DNA of 64,000 nucleotides from assembly GCA_965224745.1 (NCBI GenBank), contig CBDCZY010000003.1:310001-374000 (forward strand), given 5' to 3'. Below the pieces are notes generated by a model. The model ran no database searches. It was not told where the DNA came from and saw nothing but the letters and a program-made list of their open reading frames with translations. Both the position numbers and the translations under genes were made by a program. Source of the DNA: CBDCZY01 sp965224745 (GTDB lineage Bacteria; Pseudomonadota; Gammaproteobacteria; Methylococcales; Methylomonadaceae). The first letter of the stretch is position 1, and every line of letters begins with the position of its first letter. This document shows positions 9,583-19,106 of the stretch, piece by piece.

Positions 9583-10536
9583 ATGGCAACTAAAATCAAA
9601 CTTGGTATTAGTAGTTGTTTGCTGGGCCAAAAAGTTCGGTTTAACGGAGGTCATAAACACGACAATTACATTAACAACACACTTTGTCATTACTTTGATT
9701 TTGAACCTATCTGCCCAGAAGTAGCGATTGGTCTGGGAACACCAAGAGAGCCCATTCACCTGGTAGCAAATCCAAACGGGTTGCCGCGATTAAAAAACAT
9801 TAATGATCACCGGATGGATCATACTGATGCACTCGAAAAATTGGCTGTTGATGTGCAACCAACCCTCAAAACTATCAGTGGATATATCCTTAAAAACCGA
9901 TCGCCCACTTGCGGAATGGAACGTGTCAAAGTCTATAACGCCGAAGGCCAGGTTTTAAAAGAAAAAGCGAGCGGTGTTTATGCAAGAAGTGTACTAAGGA
10001 TGCTACCAGCATTACCCATTGAAGAAGAAGGCCGATTAGGCGATGCTGAAATACGAGAAAATTTTATCGAACGAATTTTTGTTTATCACCGGTGGCAACA
10101 ATTGCTGGCTAGTAAGATAAGCGTAAAGAACTTAATCGATTTCCACACCGTTCATACATACCAAATAATAGCTCATAATCTAGAAGGTTATCAGCAATTA
10201 GAACGACTAATTGCCGTTGCAGGCGAACTAGAATTGACACAGCTAGCAAACGCATACATCCTTGAGTTGATGGAAACTTTCAAACACAAAGCAACCCGCA
10301 AATCTCACTCCAAAATATTACAAAACATCATGGATTGTCTACAACAACATATCGACAGCGATGATAAAGCAGAACTTAATCAAGTTATCAACCGCTATCG
10401 CTCAGGCGAAGTACCTTTGATTGTTCCCATCACTTTACTCAACCACCACTTTCGGCGTTACCCCAATCCTTACATACAACAACAATACTATATGAATCCT
10501 AATCCAAACGAGCTGATGTTAAGAAATAACCTGTAG
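9583..10536 (+). CDS. DUF523 / DUF1722 protein (TudS-like desulfidase N-domain fused to YbgA-like domain)
   Basis: A 317-residue cytosolic two-domain protein. Residues 1 to about 150 are DUF523, with Cys12 (GISSCLLG), Cys44 (EPICPEV) and Cys110 (SPTCGM). These match the three cysteines that hold the cluster in thiouracil desulfidases of the TudS type. Residues about 185-305 are DUF1722 (E. coli YbgA), recognisable by FHTVHTYQIIAHN and the helical repeat region. The fused form is common, often beside photolyase genes, but none is adjacent here. Desulfurisation of thiolated bases or nucleotides is a family-level inference. The ribosome binding site before the ATG at 9583 is weak. Confidence 0.85.
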   Translation: MATKIKLGISSCLLGQKVRFNGGHKHDNYINNTLCHYFDFEPICPEVAIGLGTPREPIHLVANPNGLPRLKNINDHRMDHTDALEKLAVDVQPTLKTISGYILKNRSPTCGMERVKVYNAEGQVLKEKASGVYARSVLRMLPALPIEEEGRLGDAEIRENFIERIFVYHRWQQLLASKISVKNLIDFHTVHTYQIIAHNLEGYQQLERLIAVAGELELTQLANAYILELMETFKHKATRKSHSKILQNIMDCLQQHIDSDDKAELNQVINRYRSGEVPLIVPITLLNHHFRRYPNPYIQQQYYMNPNPNELMLRNNL

Positions 10537-10588
10537 ACTAGCTTTATTGATACCCACTTATCCCGCTTAGCTTAGCTTCCTTCTACCA

Positions 10589-11275
10589 ATGTCCAAGCCA
10601 CCTGCCATCATCATCGAACACCTCAGCAAAAGTTACCGAGAATCAGATCAACAGCACGAAATCCTGGATAAAATTGACCTGACCATCCAGCCAGGCGAAT
10701 TTATCGTTCTGCTAGGCAGAAGCGGTTCTGGTAAGTCCACACTGTTAAATTTAATCAGCGGTATTGACCTCCCCTCTAGCGGCAATATCACTATTAATGA
10801 AATCCAATTAACTCAACTGTCAGAACATGAACGGACGCTGTTTCGACGCCATCATATCGGCTTTATCTATCAATCGTACAACTTGATAGCTACGCTGAAT
10901 GTTCTTGAAAACCTACTACTTCCGCTGGAACTCATTCAACGTACCAGCCAGGAAGATCGGCAACAAGCGATAGCATTGCTTAGCAGCCTGGATTTGGCGA
11001 ATCGGCTCGACACATTCCCTGATCGCTTGTCTGGCGGAGAACAACAACGCGTTTCAATTGCCCGAGCATTAATTCATGATCCCGAATTGATATTAGCGGA
11101 TGAACCGACCGGCAATTTGGATCTTGAAACCGGTCAACAAGTCTTAGAGATACTGGACAAACTCGTTCGAAAGGCTGGCAAAACGTTAATCATGGCGACT
11201 CATAGCCAAGAAGTAATCGGTTTAGCGGATCGGGTTCTTACCGTCAAAAACAAACACTTGGTTACCGTTAAATAA
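10589..11275 (+). CDS. ABC transporter ATP-binding protein (MacB/LolD type)
   Basis: A 228-residue ATPase of the lipoprotein-release/MacB class. Walker A is GRSGSGKST, the Q-loop is YQSYNL, the signature is LSGGEQQR, and Walker B is LILADEPTGNLD with the H-loop in MATHS. The stop codon TAA overlaps the ATG of the permease gene by one base, so the two are translationally coupled. With the permease and the secreted lipocalin-like protein downstream it forms a set resembling AttE-AttF/G-AttH of Agrobacterium. Substrate is unknown; FtsX-type systems usually drive extrusion or release from the membrane rather than classical import. Confidence 0.92.
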   Translation: MSKPPAIIIEHLSKSYRESDQQHEILDKIDLTIQPGEFIVLLGRSGSGKSTLLNLISGIDLPSSGNITINEIQLTQLSEHERTLFRRHHIGFIYQSYNLIATLNVLENLLLPLELIQRTSQEDRQQAIALLSSLDLANRLDTFPDRLSGGEQQRVSIARALIHDPELILADEPTGNLDLETGQQVLEILDKLVRKAGKTLIMATHSQEVIGLADRVLTVKNKHLVTVK

Positions 11276-13818
11276 TGACAACCTTATTGAACAAATCCAG
11301 TCGCCAATTTTTATTTCGCCACCCTTGGCAACTGTTTTTGGCCATCCTGGGAATAACGCTCGGAGTTGCGGTCGTGGTATCGATCGATTTGGCCATGAAC
11401 AGTGCTATGTCATCTTTTACCGATGCTACCAAAGCGCTAGCAGGAGAAGCGTCTCATCGCATCATCGGTAACAACGGCCAGATAGACGAAACACTTTACA
11501 CCAAACTCAGGGTCAAACATGGCATCGCTAACTTATCTCCCGTGGTGCAAGAAAACATCCAGCTTGCTGAGCCAAGCGGTCACAATTTTCAGCTGTATGG
11601 CATCGACCCTTTCACTGAAGATGCATTCAAAGCCGCTTGGCAAACGGAACAAACATCCAATCAGGCCATTCGACTGTTAACCGAACCGGGAACGGTATTG
11701 ATCGGCGCTTCCGCTGCTGCAAAACTTAACCTGGCTGTGAATGATACATTGGCCGTTATTACTCCCATTGGCCAATCGGAACTTATTATTGTCGGACTAC
11801 TGCAACCAACGAACGCTTTGCAGCAAACCATCCTGCAAACGCTAATCGTAGCCGACATAGCCACCGCCCAAGAAGTTTTAGGCTTGCAAGGAAAACTCAG
11901 TTACATCGACGTAATACTCGACGGGAAAGCAACATCTTATGAACTAAAGATTAGCGACCATTTAACCGCAGACACGCAGCTTGTCTCAACTGATTCCACA
12001 ATACAATCAATGCAGCAAATGACCGAAGCATTTTCGATCAACCTGACTGCATTGAGCCTTTTATCAGTGCTGGTTGGAATGTTCTTGATCTACAACACAA
12101 TGACTTTTTTGGTGGTACAACGGCGACAATTAATCGGCGGCTTAAGATCTTTGGGGGTAACTCGCAAACAGATTTTTCAGCTAATCATAAAAGAAGCATT
12201 ACTACTGGCCATCATTGGCACGATCACCGGCATATTATTGGGCATTCTCCTCGGTCATAACATTCTGGAATTAGTCTCAAGCACGTTGAATACCTTTTAC
12301 TTTAGAGTGGATGGAGCAGCCCTTCAACTATCACCCTGGCTAATCGGCAAAGGTTTCATGCTTGGAATTTGCGCGACCCTGACCGCAATATTACTGCCAG
12401 CCTGGGAAGCAACTCAATGCACACCAAACTCCGTTATGCGCCGATCTCAACTGGAAACCACCAGCCGCCAGTTAATCAACAAAATGGCGTGGGTCAGCTT
12501 GTTATTTTTACTGTCTGGTGTGATGGTAATCCTCTTTTCCGGGAAAAGCATACCGTTGGGACTTACCAGTATTTTTTTAATCATGTTTGGTTGTGCACTA
12601 TTAACCCCAAAGTTCACCTTATTACTGATGCAGATTATTGAGCCGATTACAGCCACGCTTTTTGGCATCATAGGACGGTTGCCAACCCGGTTGGTCAGCG
12701 CAGAAATTAGCCGAACCGGCATCGCCGTGGCCGCATTGATGATCGCTGTTTCAGCCACCATTGGTATGGATTTGATGATCAACAGTTTTCGCCAAACCGT
12801 TTCCGACTGGCTTAAAGCAAGCCTGCAAGCTGACTTTTATGTTTCATTATCGGGAAGCCCATCGAGTGATCAACGTATAAAGAGTGATCATCTGTTAACG
12901 TCCGAAATTATGGCGTTACCAGGTATCGACAGTAAAAGCAGTATCATTCGCAATAATATCCTTTCCGGGCAGCAACTCATCAAAGTCTATGCTTACGAAA
13001 TAGCCGAACGATCCAAATCTGGTTTTGATTTCAGACAACAGTCCACGCCCAACCTATGGAAATCTTTTGAGCAAGACGATGTGTTGATTGTTACCGAACC
13101 TTACGCTTATCATCATGACGTAGAATTGGGTGACCCACTATTCCTGCAAACAACTCAAGGCACCAAGCCTTTCTCGATCATTGGTATTTATACTGACTAT
13201 AATGCCGATCACGGTCATGTCACCATGAGCCGCCAGACCTACCTTCGTCATTGGCCGCCCGCAGGCTATTCCGGTATCGGTATTTATACGCAACCAGGAA
13301 CAGATCTGGAGCAATTGGAACAGCGTTTACAACAATTGGTAGCTGCCAATCCAAGTATTGATGTCCAAGCGACTCATAAGATTTATCAAGCATCAATGGA
13401 TGTATTTGAACAGACATTTTTGATTACCCAAACATTACGCTGGCTGGCTGCAGGCATTGCTTTTGTCGGCGTATTCAGTGCGCTAATGGCATTGCAGTTT
13501 GAACGTACTCGAGTACTGGGAATGTTGCGGGCAATGGGGTTTACTTCCGGGCAAATAACTCGGTTGATCAGCACAGAGACTGGCTTGATGGGACTGGTGG
13601 CTGGTCTGTTTGCAGTGCCGGTCGGCTATCTAATTGCGTCCATTTTAATCTTTGTGGTCTATCGTCGCTCCTTCGGCTGGACGATGCACTTCTACCTAGA
13701 TTGGAGCGTATTGTATCAAGGTATTTTGCTGGCCACGATCGCGGCCTTGTTAGCCGGCATTTTACCCGCCTACAAGATGTCTCAAACCCGCCCCGCAGAA
13801 GCATTGCGATCGGAATAG
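11275..13818 (+). CDS. ABC transporter permease, FtsX/MacB-type with two FtsX domains
   Basis: An 847-residue inner-membrane permease. The layout is an N-terminal membrane helix (about residues 16-37), a MacB-like periplasmic domain, an FtsX block near residues 255-385 (LSVLVGMFLIYNTMTFLVVQRRQ), further helices, a second periplasmic domain, and a second FtsX block near 715-840 ending in LPAYKMSQTRPAEALRSE. Two FtsX units in one chain, duplicated head to tail, are typical of the large AttF/AttG or YbbP-like permeases. It starts on the last base of the ATPase stop codon and is followed after 6 bases by the lipocalin-like gene. Confidence 0.9.
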   Translation: MTTLLNKSSRQFLFRHPWQLFLAILGITLGVAVVVSIDLAMNSAMSSFTDATKALAGEASHRIIGNNGQIDETLYTKLRVKHGIANLSPVVQENIQLAEPSGHNFQLYGIDPFTEDAFKAAWQTEQTSNQAIRLLTEPGTVLIGASAAAKLNLAVNDTLAVITPIGQSELIIVGLLQPTNALQQTILQTLIVADIATAQEVLGLQGKLSYIDVILDGKATSYELKISDHLTADTQLVSTDSTIQSMQQMTEAFSINLTALSLLSVLVGMFLIYNTMTFLVVQRRQLIGGLRSLGVTRKQIFQLIIKEALLLAIIGTITGILLGILLGHNILELVSSTLNTFYFRVDGAALQLSPWLIGKGFMLGICATLTAILLPAWEATQCTPNSVMRRSQLETTSRQLINKMAWVSLLFLLSGVMVILFSGKSIPLGLTSIFLIMFGCALLTPKFTLLLMQIIEPITATLFGIIGRLPTRLVSAEISRTGIAVAALMIAVSATIGMDLMINSFRQTVSDWLKASLQADFYVSLSGSPSSDQRIKSDHLLTSEIMALPGIDSKSSIIRNNILSGQQLIKVYAYEIAERSKSGFDFRQQSTPNLWKSFEQDDVLIVTEPYAYHHDVELGDPLFLQTTQGTKPFSIIGIYTDYNADHGHVTMSRQTYLRHWPPAGYSGIGIYTQPGTDLEQLEQRLQQLVAANPSIDVQATHKIYQASMDVFEQTFLITQTLRWLAAGIAFVGVFSALMALQFERTRVLGMLRAMGFTSGQITRLISTETGLMGLVAGLFAVPVGYLIASILIFVVYRRSFGWTMHFYLDWSVLYQGILLATIAALLAGILPAYKMSQTRPAEALRSE

Positions 13819-13824
13819 TTAACC

Positions 13825-14982
13825 ATGCTTAAAATCATATTGCCAATGATGGCCGTTTTTTTGTTGGGACTTCTAGGTTTTTGGTATCACTTTCCACCGA
13901 ACGATTTAATATCGAATACCGACCCGTCGTCAAGCAACAACATCCTTACCAATGAAGACGACGCTGGATTCGCTAAAGCTTTCGCGCCACGTCCCTTTCT
14001 TTTTCCTCAAGATCATGGGCCTCATCCTGACTTTAAAACGGAGTGGTGGTATTTTACCGGGAACCTGAAAGATCAAAGCGGTCAACGCTTTGGTTATGAG
14101 CTAACGTTTTTCCGATTTGCTCTAACCGCCAAAGCTCATAAAACCAAATCTAATTGGCGCAGCAATCAACTTTACATGGCTCATTTAACGCTAACCGATG
14201 TCAATGGAGAACGTTTTTATACCCAGGAAAAATTTAGCCGTGCCGCCAATGGTCTTGCCGGAGCAAAAAAAGATCGCTTACATGTTTGGCTACATGACTG
14301 GCAAGCTTCTACCAAGAGGGGTAAAGATTCAATGATTGAACTAAAAGCGGCTGGCAACGAATTTAATATCCAATTGCAACTCGAACCGCTCAAGCCGATT
14401 ATGTTGCAAGGTGATAACGGTCTGAGCCAAAAAAGCGATAAACCCGGGAATGCCTCCTATTATTATTCGTATCCAAGGCTCGCAACAACAGGAAAATTGT
14501 TCATTAACGATCTTGTACATATTATCGAAGGCACCAGTTGGATGGATCGCGAATGGAGTACCAGCGCACTCTCTAAAGATCAAATCGGTTGGGACTGGTT
14601 CGCTCTGCAACTGGACGATGGTACAGAACTAATGCTTTATCAATTCCGGCGCAAAGACGGTCTAACGGATCGACACAGTTCTGGGACTTTGTTCACTCAA
14701 ACAAGCGACAAAATCCCACTAACATTAAAGAGTAAAACCATCCAGGTCACAGACCATTGGACAAGCCCTCACTCCAAGATCACCTATCCTTCCGGTTGGG
14801 AAATCCATATCCCCGAACAACAATTACGATTAACCGTAACACCACTGATCAACGATCAGGAGCTAAACACCCGTTTTCGTTACTGGGAGGGTGCAGTAAG
14901 CATTCAAGGCACGAAACAAAACCACCCTATCTCAGGGCAAGGGTATGTTGAGTTGACAGGTTATGTTAAAACCAAACCTTAA
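13825..14982 (+). CDS. secreted AttH/CrtC-type lipocalin-like protein
   Basis: A 385-residue exported protein with an N-terminal hydrophobic segment (residues 1-20) that is a signal peptide or anchor. The core shows the hallmark of the carotenoid 1,2-hydratase/AttH family: PHPDFKTEWWYFTGNL near residue 70, GYELTFFRFAL, MDREWSTSAL and QIGWDWFALQLDDG. These proteins have two lipocalin-like beta barrels. The name carotenoid hydratase is inherited from CrtC; no carotenoid genes are nearby, and association with an FtsX-type ABC exporter points to an AttH-like role in the cell envelope. It lies 6 bases after the permease gene and is certainly in the same operon. Confidence 0.87.
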   Translation: MLKIILPMMAVFLLGLLGFWYHFPPNDLISNTDPSSSNNILTNEDDAGFAKAFAPRPFLFPQDHGPHPDFKTEWWYFTGNLKDQSGQRFGYELTFFRFALTAKAHKTKSNWRSNQLYMAHLTLTDVNGERFYTQEKFSRAANGLAGAKKDRLHVWLHDWQASTKRGKDSMIELKAAGNEFNIQLQLEPLKPIMLQGDNGLSQKSDKPGNASYYYSYPRLATTGKLFINDLVHIIEGTSWMDREWSTSALSKDQIGWDWFALQLDDGTELMLYQFRRKDGLTDRHSSGTLFTQTSDKIPLTLKSKTIQVTDHWTSPHSKITYPSGWEIHIPEQQLRLTVTPLINDQELNTRFRYWEGAVSIQGTKQNHPISGQGYVELTGYVKTKP

Positions 14983-15268
14983 ATACTTCGTGATTACCAC
15001 ACCCTGCTAACCAACAATTTTTTTAAAATTCCTTTAGAAATGAGCGAGAGCGGGTTTAACTCTAATTGAATTCAGGTTGCATGAAAACCTGTTAGTTGTA
15101 ACGTTTAAATACTCACTAAAAGCGGGTAAGAGCATTGGGCGCTCACCACTGAATAAATGGTAATTTTTCACATTCATCAAAGCTCAGTTGACTTTCCCCC
15201 AGATTCAGGTTTCAATATCTTTGATGTTAGATAGCTTATACTTGAATAACTTCTTAGGGGTCACTACC

Positions 15269-17935
15269 ATGAAAACAATAAAACTACTCATTTTAATGCT
15301 ACTGAATACGAGTCTTTTTGCAGCAGAGTTTGAATATTCAATTTCTACCTTGCCTTACGGCTTATCTCCAACCGGAATTAACGAATCTGGCCAAATTGTA
15401 GGAACCATCTCCGATGAGCCTCTAGAAAGTCGAGCCTTTTTATATACAAATGACAATTTGGTCGACTTGGGTACTTTAGGGGGAAATTCCTCAGTACCTA
15501 CAGCCATTAACAACCAGGGTGAAATTGTTGGTTATAGCAAAACAGCAGAGGGTACTGAACACGCATTCCTGTATTCGTCCGGGGTTATGACCGACCTGGG
15601 CACATTAGGTGGAAATAATTCTCGAGCATTTGACATCAATGACCGAGGTGAAATCGTAGGTGAAAGCGCAACCATTGGCGATGGATCTCTCCGTGCTTTT
15701 TCGTATTCATTTGAGACGATGACCGATTTGGGTACATTAGTGGGAGATTTTTCGTCAGCCATTGGTATTAATAACTCTGGGGAAATAACCGGTAATAGCA
15801 GCGCTTCCTTAGGGAGACAACCATTTATATACAAGAACGGTCTAATGACAATGCTAGAGAACCTTCCTACCGGACTAGTGCCAGGAGGAATCCAAAACGA
15901 TGCCCGCGCCATCAACGATGCAGGGCAAATAGCCTTCAACAGTACAACGTTCTTCAATAGTTTTAGCCTAAGTATTGATAATCCTTACCTATATTCTGAA
16001 GGCTCATCGATGCGTTTCCCCGCACAGGGTGAACAACATCGTATTTTTGCTCTTCATAATTTGGGATATGCAATCGGACAATCTCATCCAATAGCTTTTG
16101 GTGATCCTGCTCAGCCCAATTTTTTTAAACCATTTGCTGTTTTGTGGACAAACAACGAAGAACTACTATTGGAGAACCGAGTACCCAACTTGGCAGAATT
16201 GGGCTGGACCACCCTGACTTCTGCCAGTGATCTCAATAATAAGGGACAAATTGTAGGGTCAGGTACATGGAATAATCGTTTTCCTACTGGGTTCTTGCTA
16301 ACACCACTCCCCACTGAGCCATCCGAAAACTGTAACAAAAGCGTTGCCCTGGATGGCTCCGATGACTGGATCAACACGCCTGACCTGAATTTGACCGATG
16401 ATTTCACCATTGAAGCGTGGGTCAAGTTAGCGCCGGGCGTTGATGCTGTCGACGCTATCCTGGGTCAAGAAGGCAATGGCCCAGACCTTAATTTTCATCA
16501 GCAACGAGCACGTCTATTTGTTGCGAGAAACCCCTGGGATGTTGTCACTGCAAACAGTGCGACTCAAGCCAATACGTGGACGCATGTTGCTATTACCCGA
16601 TCTGGTTCTGACCTGTCGCTGTATATCAATGGCGTATTCGATGCCATGGGGAGTTGGAATAGTACTTTGCCCATCAAAGCTTTGGGGCGCGGTAATCGAT
16701 ATAGTTCGGGAGGATTTGGCGGTGAAATGGATGAAGTTAGGATCTGGACTGTTGCACGCAGTGGCAGTGAGATAAATCAAAACCATACTCAAAGTGTCTC
16801 TCCCTCGAGCCAGGGGCTGTTAGCCTACTGGAACTTTAATGGAAACAGTCAAACTGTAATGGATGCCAGTGGCGCTAATAATAGCACCTTGGGCGCTGGG
16901 TCTAATACAGATAGTGATGATCCGGTTCGGGTAGACTCTACCGCGCCTTTTAGTGATCGTTGTAATAATGATGGCTCCCAGAATCAAAAACCGGTTGCTG
17001 GTAATGACGCGGTGAATCAAATTACTCAGGGTGGTTCAGTAGAGATTGATGTGCTGGCTAATGATAATGATCCTGACGGAACATTAGATCTAGCCTCGAT
17101 TGAAATAGTGTCCTTCCCGCAAAATGGATCTCTTAACGTTGCTTCAGATACAGGCATGATTACTTACGAAAATGATGGTGAACCAGCAACCTCTGACTCG
17201 TTTTCCTATACGGTGAAAGATCAAGAAGGAGCTGTTTCCAACGCTGCAGTCGTCTCAATCAGTTTCAATGAGCCAGCTGGCAGCTGTAATATGAGTGTTG
17301 CCTTGGATGGCTCGAATGACTGGATTAATATACCTGATCAGAATTTGACAGGTGACTTTACCATTGAGGCATGGGTCAAGTTAGCGCCGGGCGTTGATGC
17401 TGTCGACTCCATTCTAGGTCAAGAGAGCAGCGGCCTTGACCTTAACTTTCATCAGCAGCATGTTCGCTTATTTGTTGCGACAAGCCCTTGGGATGTTGTC
17501 ACAGCAAATAGCTCAACTCAAGCCAACACCTGGACCCATGTTGCTATTACCCGATCTGGTTCAAGCCTGTCGTTATATATCAATGGCTTACTCGATACAA
17601 CAGGGAGTTGGGATGGCACTTTACCCATCAAGGCATTGGGACGCGGCAATCGTTATCATTCAGGTGGATTTGGCGGTGAGATGGATGAAGTAAGAATCTG
17701 GACGGTTGCGCGCAGTGGCAGTGAAATTACTCAGAACTATACCCAAAGTGTCTCGTCATCGAGTCAAGGTTTACTGGCCTACTGGAACTTTAATGGAAAT
17801 GATCAAAGTGTGCTAGATGTCAGTGGTGTTAATGATGGAACCTTGGGCGCCGGAGCTAACGCAGAGAGTGATGATCCGGAGCGGATCGATTCTACAGCAC
17901 CTTTTAGCGATGATTGTGAAGGAAACAATCCATAA
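15269..17935 (+). CDS. secreted HAF-repeat protein with two LamG-like domains and a cadherin-like domain
   Basis: An 888-residue exported protein. The ATG at 15269 is preferred because AGGGG lies 9 bases upstream and a clean signal peptide follows (MKTIKLLILMLLNTSLFAAE); the frame is open further upstream. Residues about 25-350 carry HAF extracellular repeats, with copies of LGTLGGN...AxxINxxGEIVG. Two concanavalin A-like (LamG) domains follow, near residues 355-560 and 675-885; they are close duplicates (both contain FTIEAWVKLAPGVDAVD and DEVRIWTVARSGSEI). Between them is a cadherin-like/VCBS segment (EIDVLANDNDPDG). No sorting tag such as PEP-CTERM is seen at the C terminus. Likely a surface or released carbohydrate-binding or adhesive protein. 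Confidence 0.8.
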   Translation: MKTIKLLILMLLNTSLFAAEFEYSISTLPYGLSPTGINESGQIVGTISDEPLESRAFLYTNDNLVDLGTLGGNSSVPTAINNQGEIVGYSKTAEGTEHAFLYSSGVMTDLGTLGGNNSRAFDINDRGEIVGESATIGDGSLRAFSYSFETMTDLGTLVGDFSSAIGINNSGEITGNSSASLGRQPFIYKNGLMTMLENLPTGLVPGGIQNDARAINDAGQIAFNSTTFFNSFSLSIDNPYLYSEGSSMRFPAQGEQHRIFALHNLGYAIGQSHPIAFGDPAQPNFFKPFAVLWTNNEELLLENRVPNLAELGWTTLTSASDLNNKGQIVGSGTWNNRFPTGFLLTPLPTEPSENCNKSVALDGSDDWINTPDLNLTDDFTIEAWVKLAPGVDAVDAILGQEGNGPDLNFHQQRARLFVARNPWDVVTANSATQANTWTHVAITRSGSDLSLYINGVFDAMGSWNSTLPIKALGRGNRYSSGGFGGEMDEVRIWTVARSGSEINQNHTQSVSPSSQGLLAYWNFNGNSQTVMDASGANNSTLGAGSNTDSDDPVRVDSTAPFSDRCNNDGSQNQKPVAGNDAVNQITQGGSVEIDVLANDNDPDGTLDLASIEIVSFPQNGSLNVASDTGMITYENDGEPATSDSFSYTVKDQEGAVSNAAVVSISFNEPAGSCNMSVALDGSNDWINIPDQNLTGDFTIEAWVKLAPGVDAVDSILGQESSGLDLNFHQQHVRLFVATSPWDVVTANSSTQANTWTHVAITRSGSSLSLYINGLLDTTGSWDGTLPIKALGRGNRYHSGGFGGEMDEVRIWTVARSGSEITQNYTQSVSSSSQGLLAYWNFNGNDQSVLDVSGVNDGTLGAGANAESDDPERIDSTAPFSDDCEGNNP

Positions 17936-17954
17936 AAACATAATTGCCCTCAAT

Positions 17955-18118
17955 ATACTTCACACGGCCACGGATGCGGAATTTATAGCGAGTTGATTTT
18001 TGTCGAGAGCAAGGCGCTGAAATAGGCGCATAGCAAGCTACGCAACTGTTTCAGTAACGCAGTCTATCGGCAAAAACAAACTCGCTATAAATTCCGCATC
18101 CGTGGCCACGTGAAGTAT
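17955..18118. repeat. 164-bp palindromic intergenic element (copy 1 of a repeat family)
   Basis: Two arms of about 50 bases, from ATACTTCAC at 17955 inward and its complement ending at 18118, are nearly perfect inverted repeats; the few mismatches lie toward the loop. The centre contains TAGCTTGCTATGCGCC on the minus strand, also found in the element at 26728-26894. Such an element would fold into a long hairpin and lies between the HAF/LamG gene and the IS200 element, so it may also stop transcription. It resembles a non-autonomous palindromic mobile repeat. Confidence 0.7.
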
Positions 18119-18304
18119 AACTAGTCGGATTCGAAACAAGCAGCAGAGTTTCATGGAGATCTCTTGGTATTAAAAGGCTGTGTTTTAGAGTTAAGTTGAG
18201 TAGGTATCGAAAACGCTCTTAACGTTCATCAAAGCGTCCGATGCCTGTTCTCAATCTATAACAATTATCGGAAGTAGAATCCTGACAACAAAACAGTCAT
18301 AACG

Positions 18305-18353
18305 CTCCCGCAGAGCGGGAGGCTTGACGGCTGTGAGCAGCCCCAAGGGCTGC
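18305..18353. repeat. right-end hairpins of the IS200 element
   Basis: Two consecutive perfect stems: CTCCCGC/GCGGGAG with loop AGA (18305-18321) and GCAGCCC/GGGCTGC with loop CAA on the plus strand (18337-18353). Subterminal imperfect palindromes bound by TnpA as single-stranded DNA are a defining feature of this IS family. Confidence 0.6.
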
Positions 18354-18390
18354 CAATGTTAAGGTTTGGTGGACTCTTAAAGGTTAGTGG

Positions 18391-18819
18391 TTAAAATTCA
18401 CCGTCTTCATCTGAGCCCTTACCATCTAATTGTTCTTGGTTTCGAATGTAGTGTTTGATCTGACCTTCTTCAAAACCAACTGTAGAAACTGCATAGCCTC
18501 TTGCCCATAACGCTTCCCCATTAAAATTCCGTTTCCGTCCACTAAATTGACGCGCAACGGCTATCGCACTTTTACCTTTCAAGTAACCTACTATCTCCGA
18601 CACCGCATATTTCGGCGGTATTTCTATGAGCATATGAACATGATCCTGTACCATATGACCCTCAGCGATCCGGCAATGCCTTTGACCTGCCAATTCGTGA
18701 AAGATTGGCCCTAAATAATTCCTAATCTTTCCATACAACTTTTTCCTTCGACACTTGGGTATAAAAACCAAGTGGTATTTGCAGTCCCATTTTGAATGAC
18801 TTAAGCTCTGATATGACAT
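18391..18819 (-). CDS. tnpA: IS200/IS605 family transposase TnpA
   Basis: A 142-residue Y1 HUH transposase that cuts and joins single-stranded DNA. The HUH motif is HVHML in MVQDHVHMLIEIPP, and the catalytic tyrosine is most likely that in IKHYIRNQEQ. The opening SHSKWDCKYHLVFIPKCRRK and length are standard for IS200 TnpA. A longer frame is open to 18930, but its extra 37 residues are unlike the family and overlap the left-end hairpin region, so I chose the ATG at 18819. The protein appears complete. Confidence 0.92.
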   Translation of the reverse strand: MSYQSLSHSKWDCKYHLVFIPKCRRKKLYGKIRNYLGPIFHELAGQRHCRIAEGHMVQDHVHMLIEIPPKYAVSEIVGYLKGKSAIAVARQFSGRKRNFNGEALWARGYAVSTVGFEEGQIKHYIRNQEQLDGKGSDEDGEF

Positions 18820-18920
18820 GGGTTTGTTTCCTCTTTTGTGGGCCGCCAAGCCACGAGGAAGCATTCCACATGTCATCAATTCAATCAAAACTAAATCGGA
18901 CGGCCAAGCCTTGAGAGTCT

Positions 18921-18937
18921 CACTAGTCAAACTAGTG
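18921..18937. repeat. left-end hairpin of the IS200 element
   Basis: Perfect stem CACTAGT/ACTAGTG with a 3-base loop, about 100 bases upstream of the tnpA start. It matches the expected left-end TnpA binding hairpin. Confidence 0.6.
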
Positions 18938-18938
18938 G

Positions 18939-19106
18939 TTTACCTGTCAACGAATTAATAGTAGTGCCCCAATGCACAGAGTCGAGCACGGTGGTATCAA
19001 TATTCACCGTCTTTTCTAAGGCAGCCTGGCTATGAAGCTGGATACTCATTTGAAAAATGGTTTCAAATCCCTCAGCCCCAATCCGCTTTCTGAAGTGAAC
19101 CAACTC
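18939..19106 (-). pseudogene. remnant of an IS5-type transposase gene
   Basis: Read on the minus strand from 19106, the frame gives ELVHFRKRIGAEGFETIFQ, then IQLHSQAALEKTVNIDTTV, close to the region of IS5-group transposases ending in the first catalytic Asp. The frame is stopped just upstream (TGA at 19113-19115) and ends shortly after running into the IS200 left end. No other part of the gene is recognisable nearby. The IS200 element probably landed in or beside this dead element. About 55 codons remain, so this is a relic only. Confidence 0.5.

Larger units (their letters stand above)
18300..18945 (-). mobile_element. IS200/IS605-type insertion sequence
   Basis: A single tnpA gene on the minus strand is flanked by small hairpins where IS200-type ends carry them. 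The left end (upstream of tnpA) has a 7-bp stem with a 3-base loop at 18921-18937. The right end has a 7-bp stem and 3-base loop at 18337-18353 and another at 18305-18321. Both 18921-18937 and 18337-18353 have TTG loops when read on the tnpA strand. There is no tnpB. Exact boundaries are inferred and could be off by tens of bases. Confidence 0.65.
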
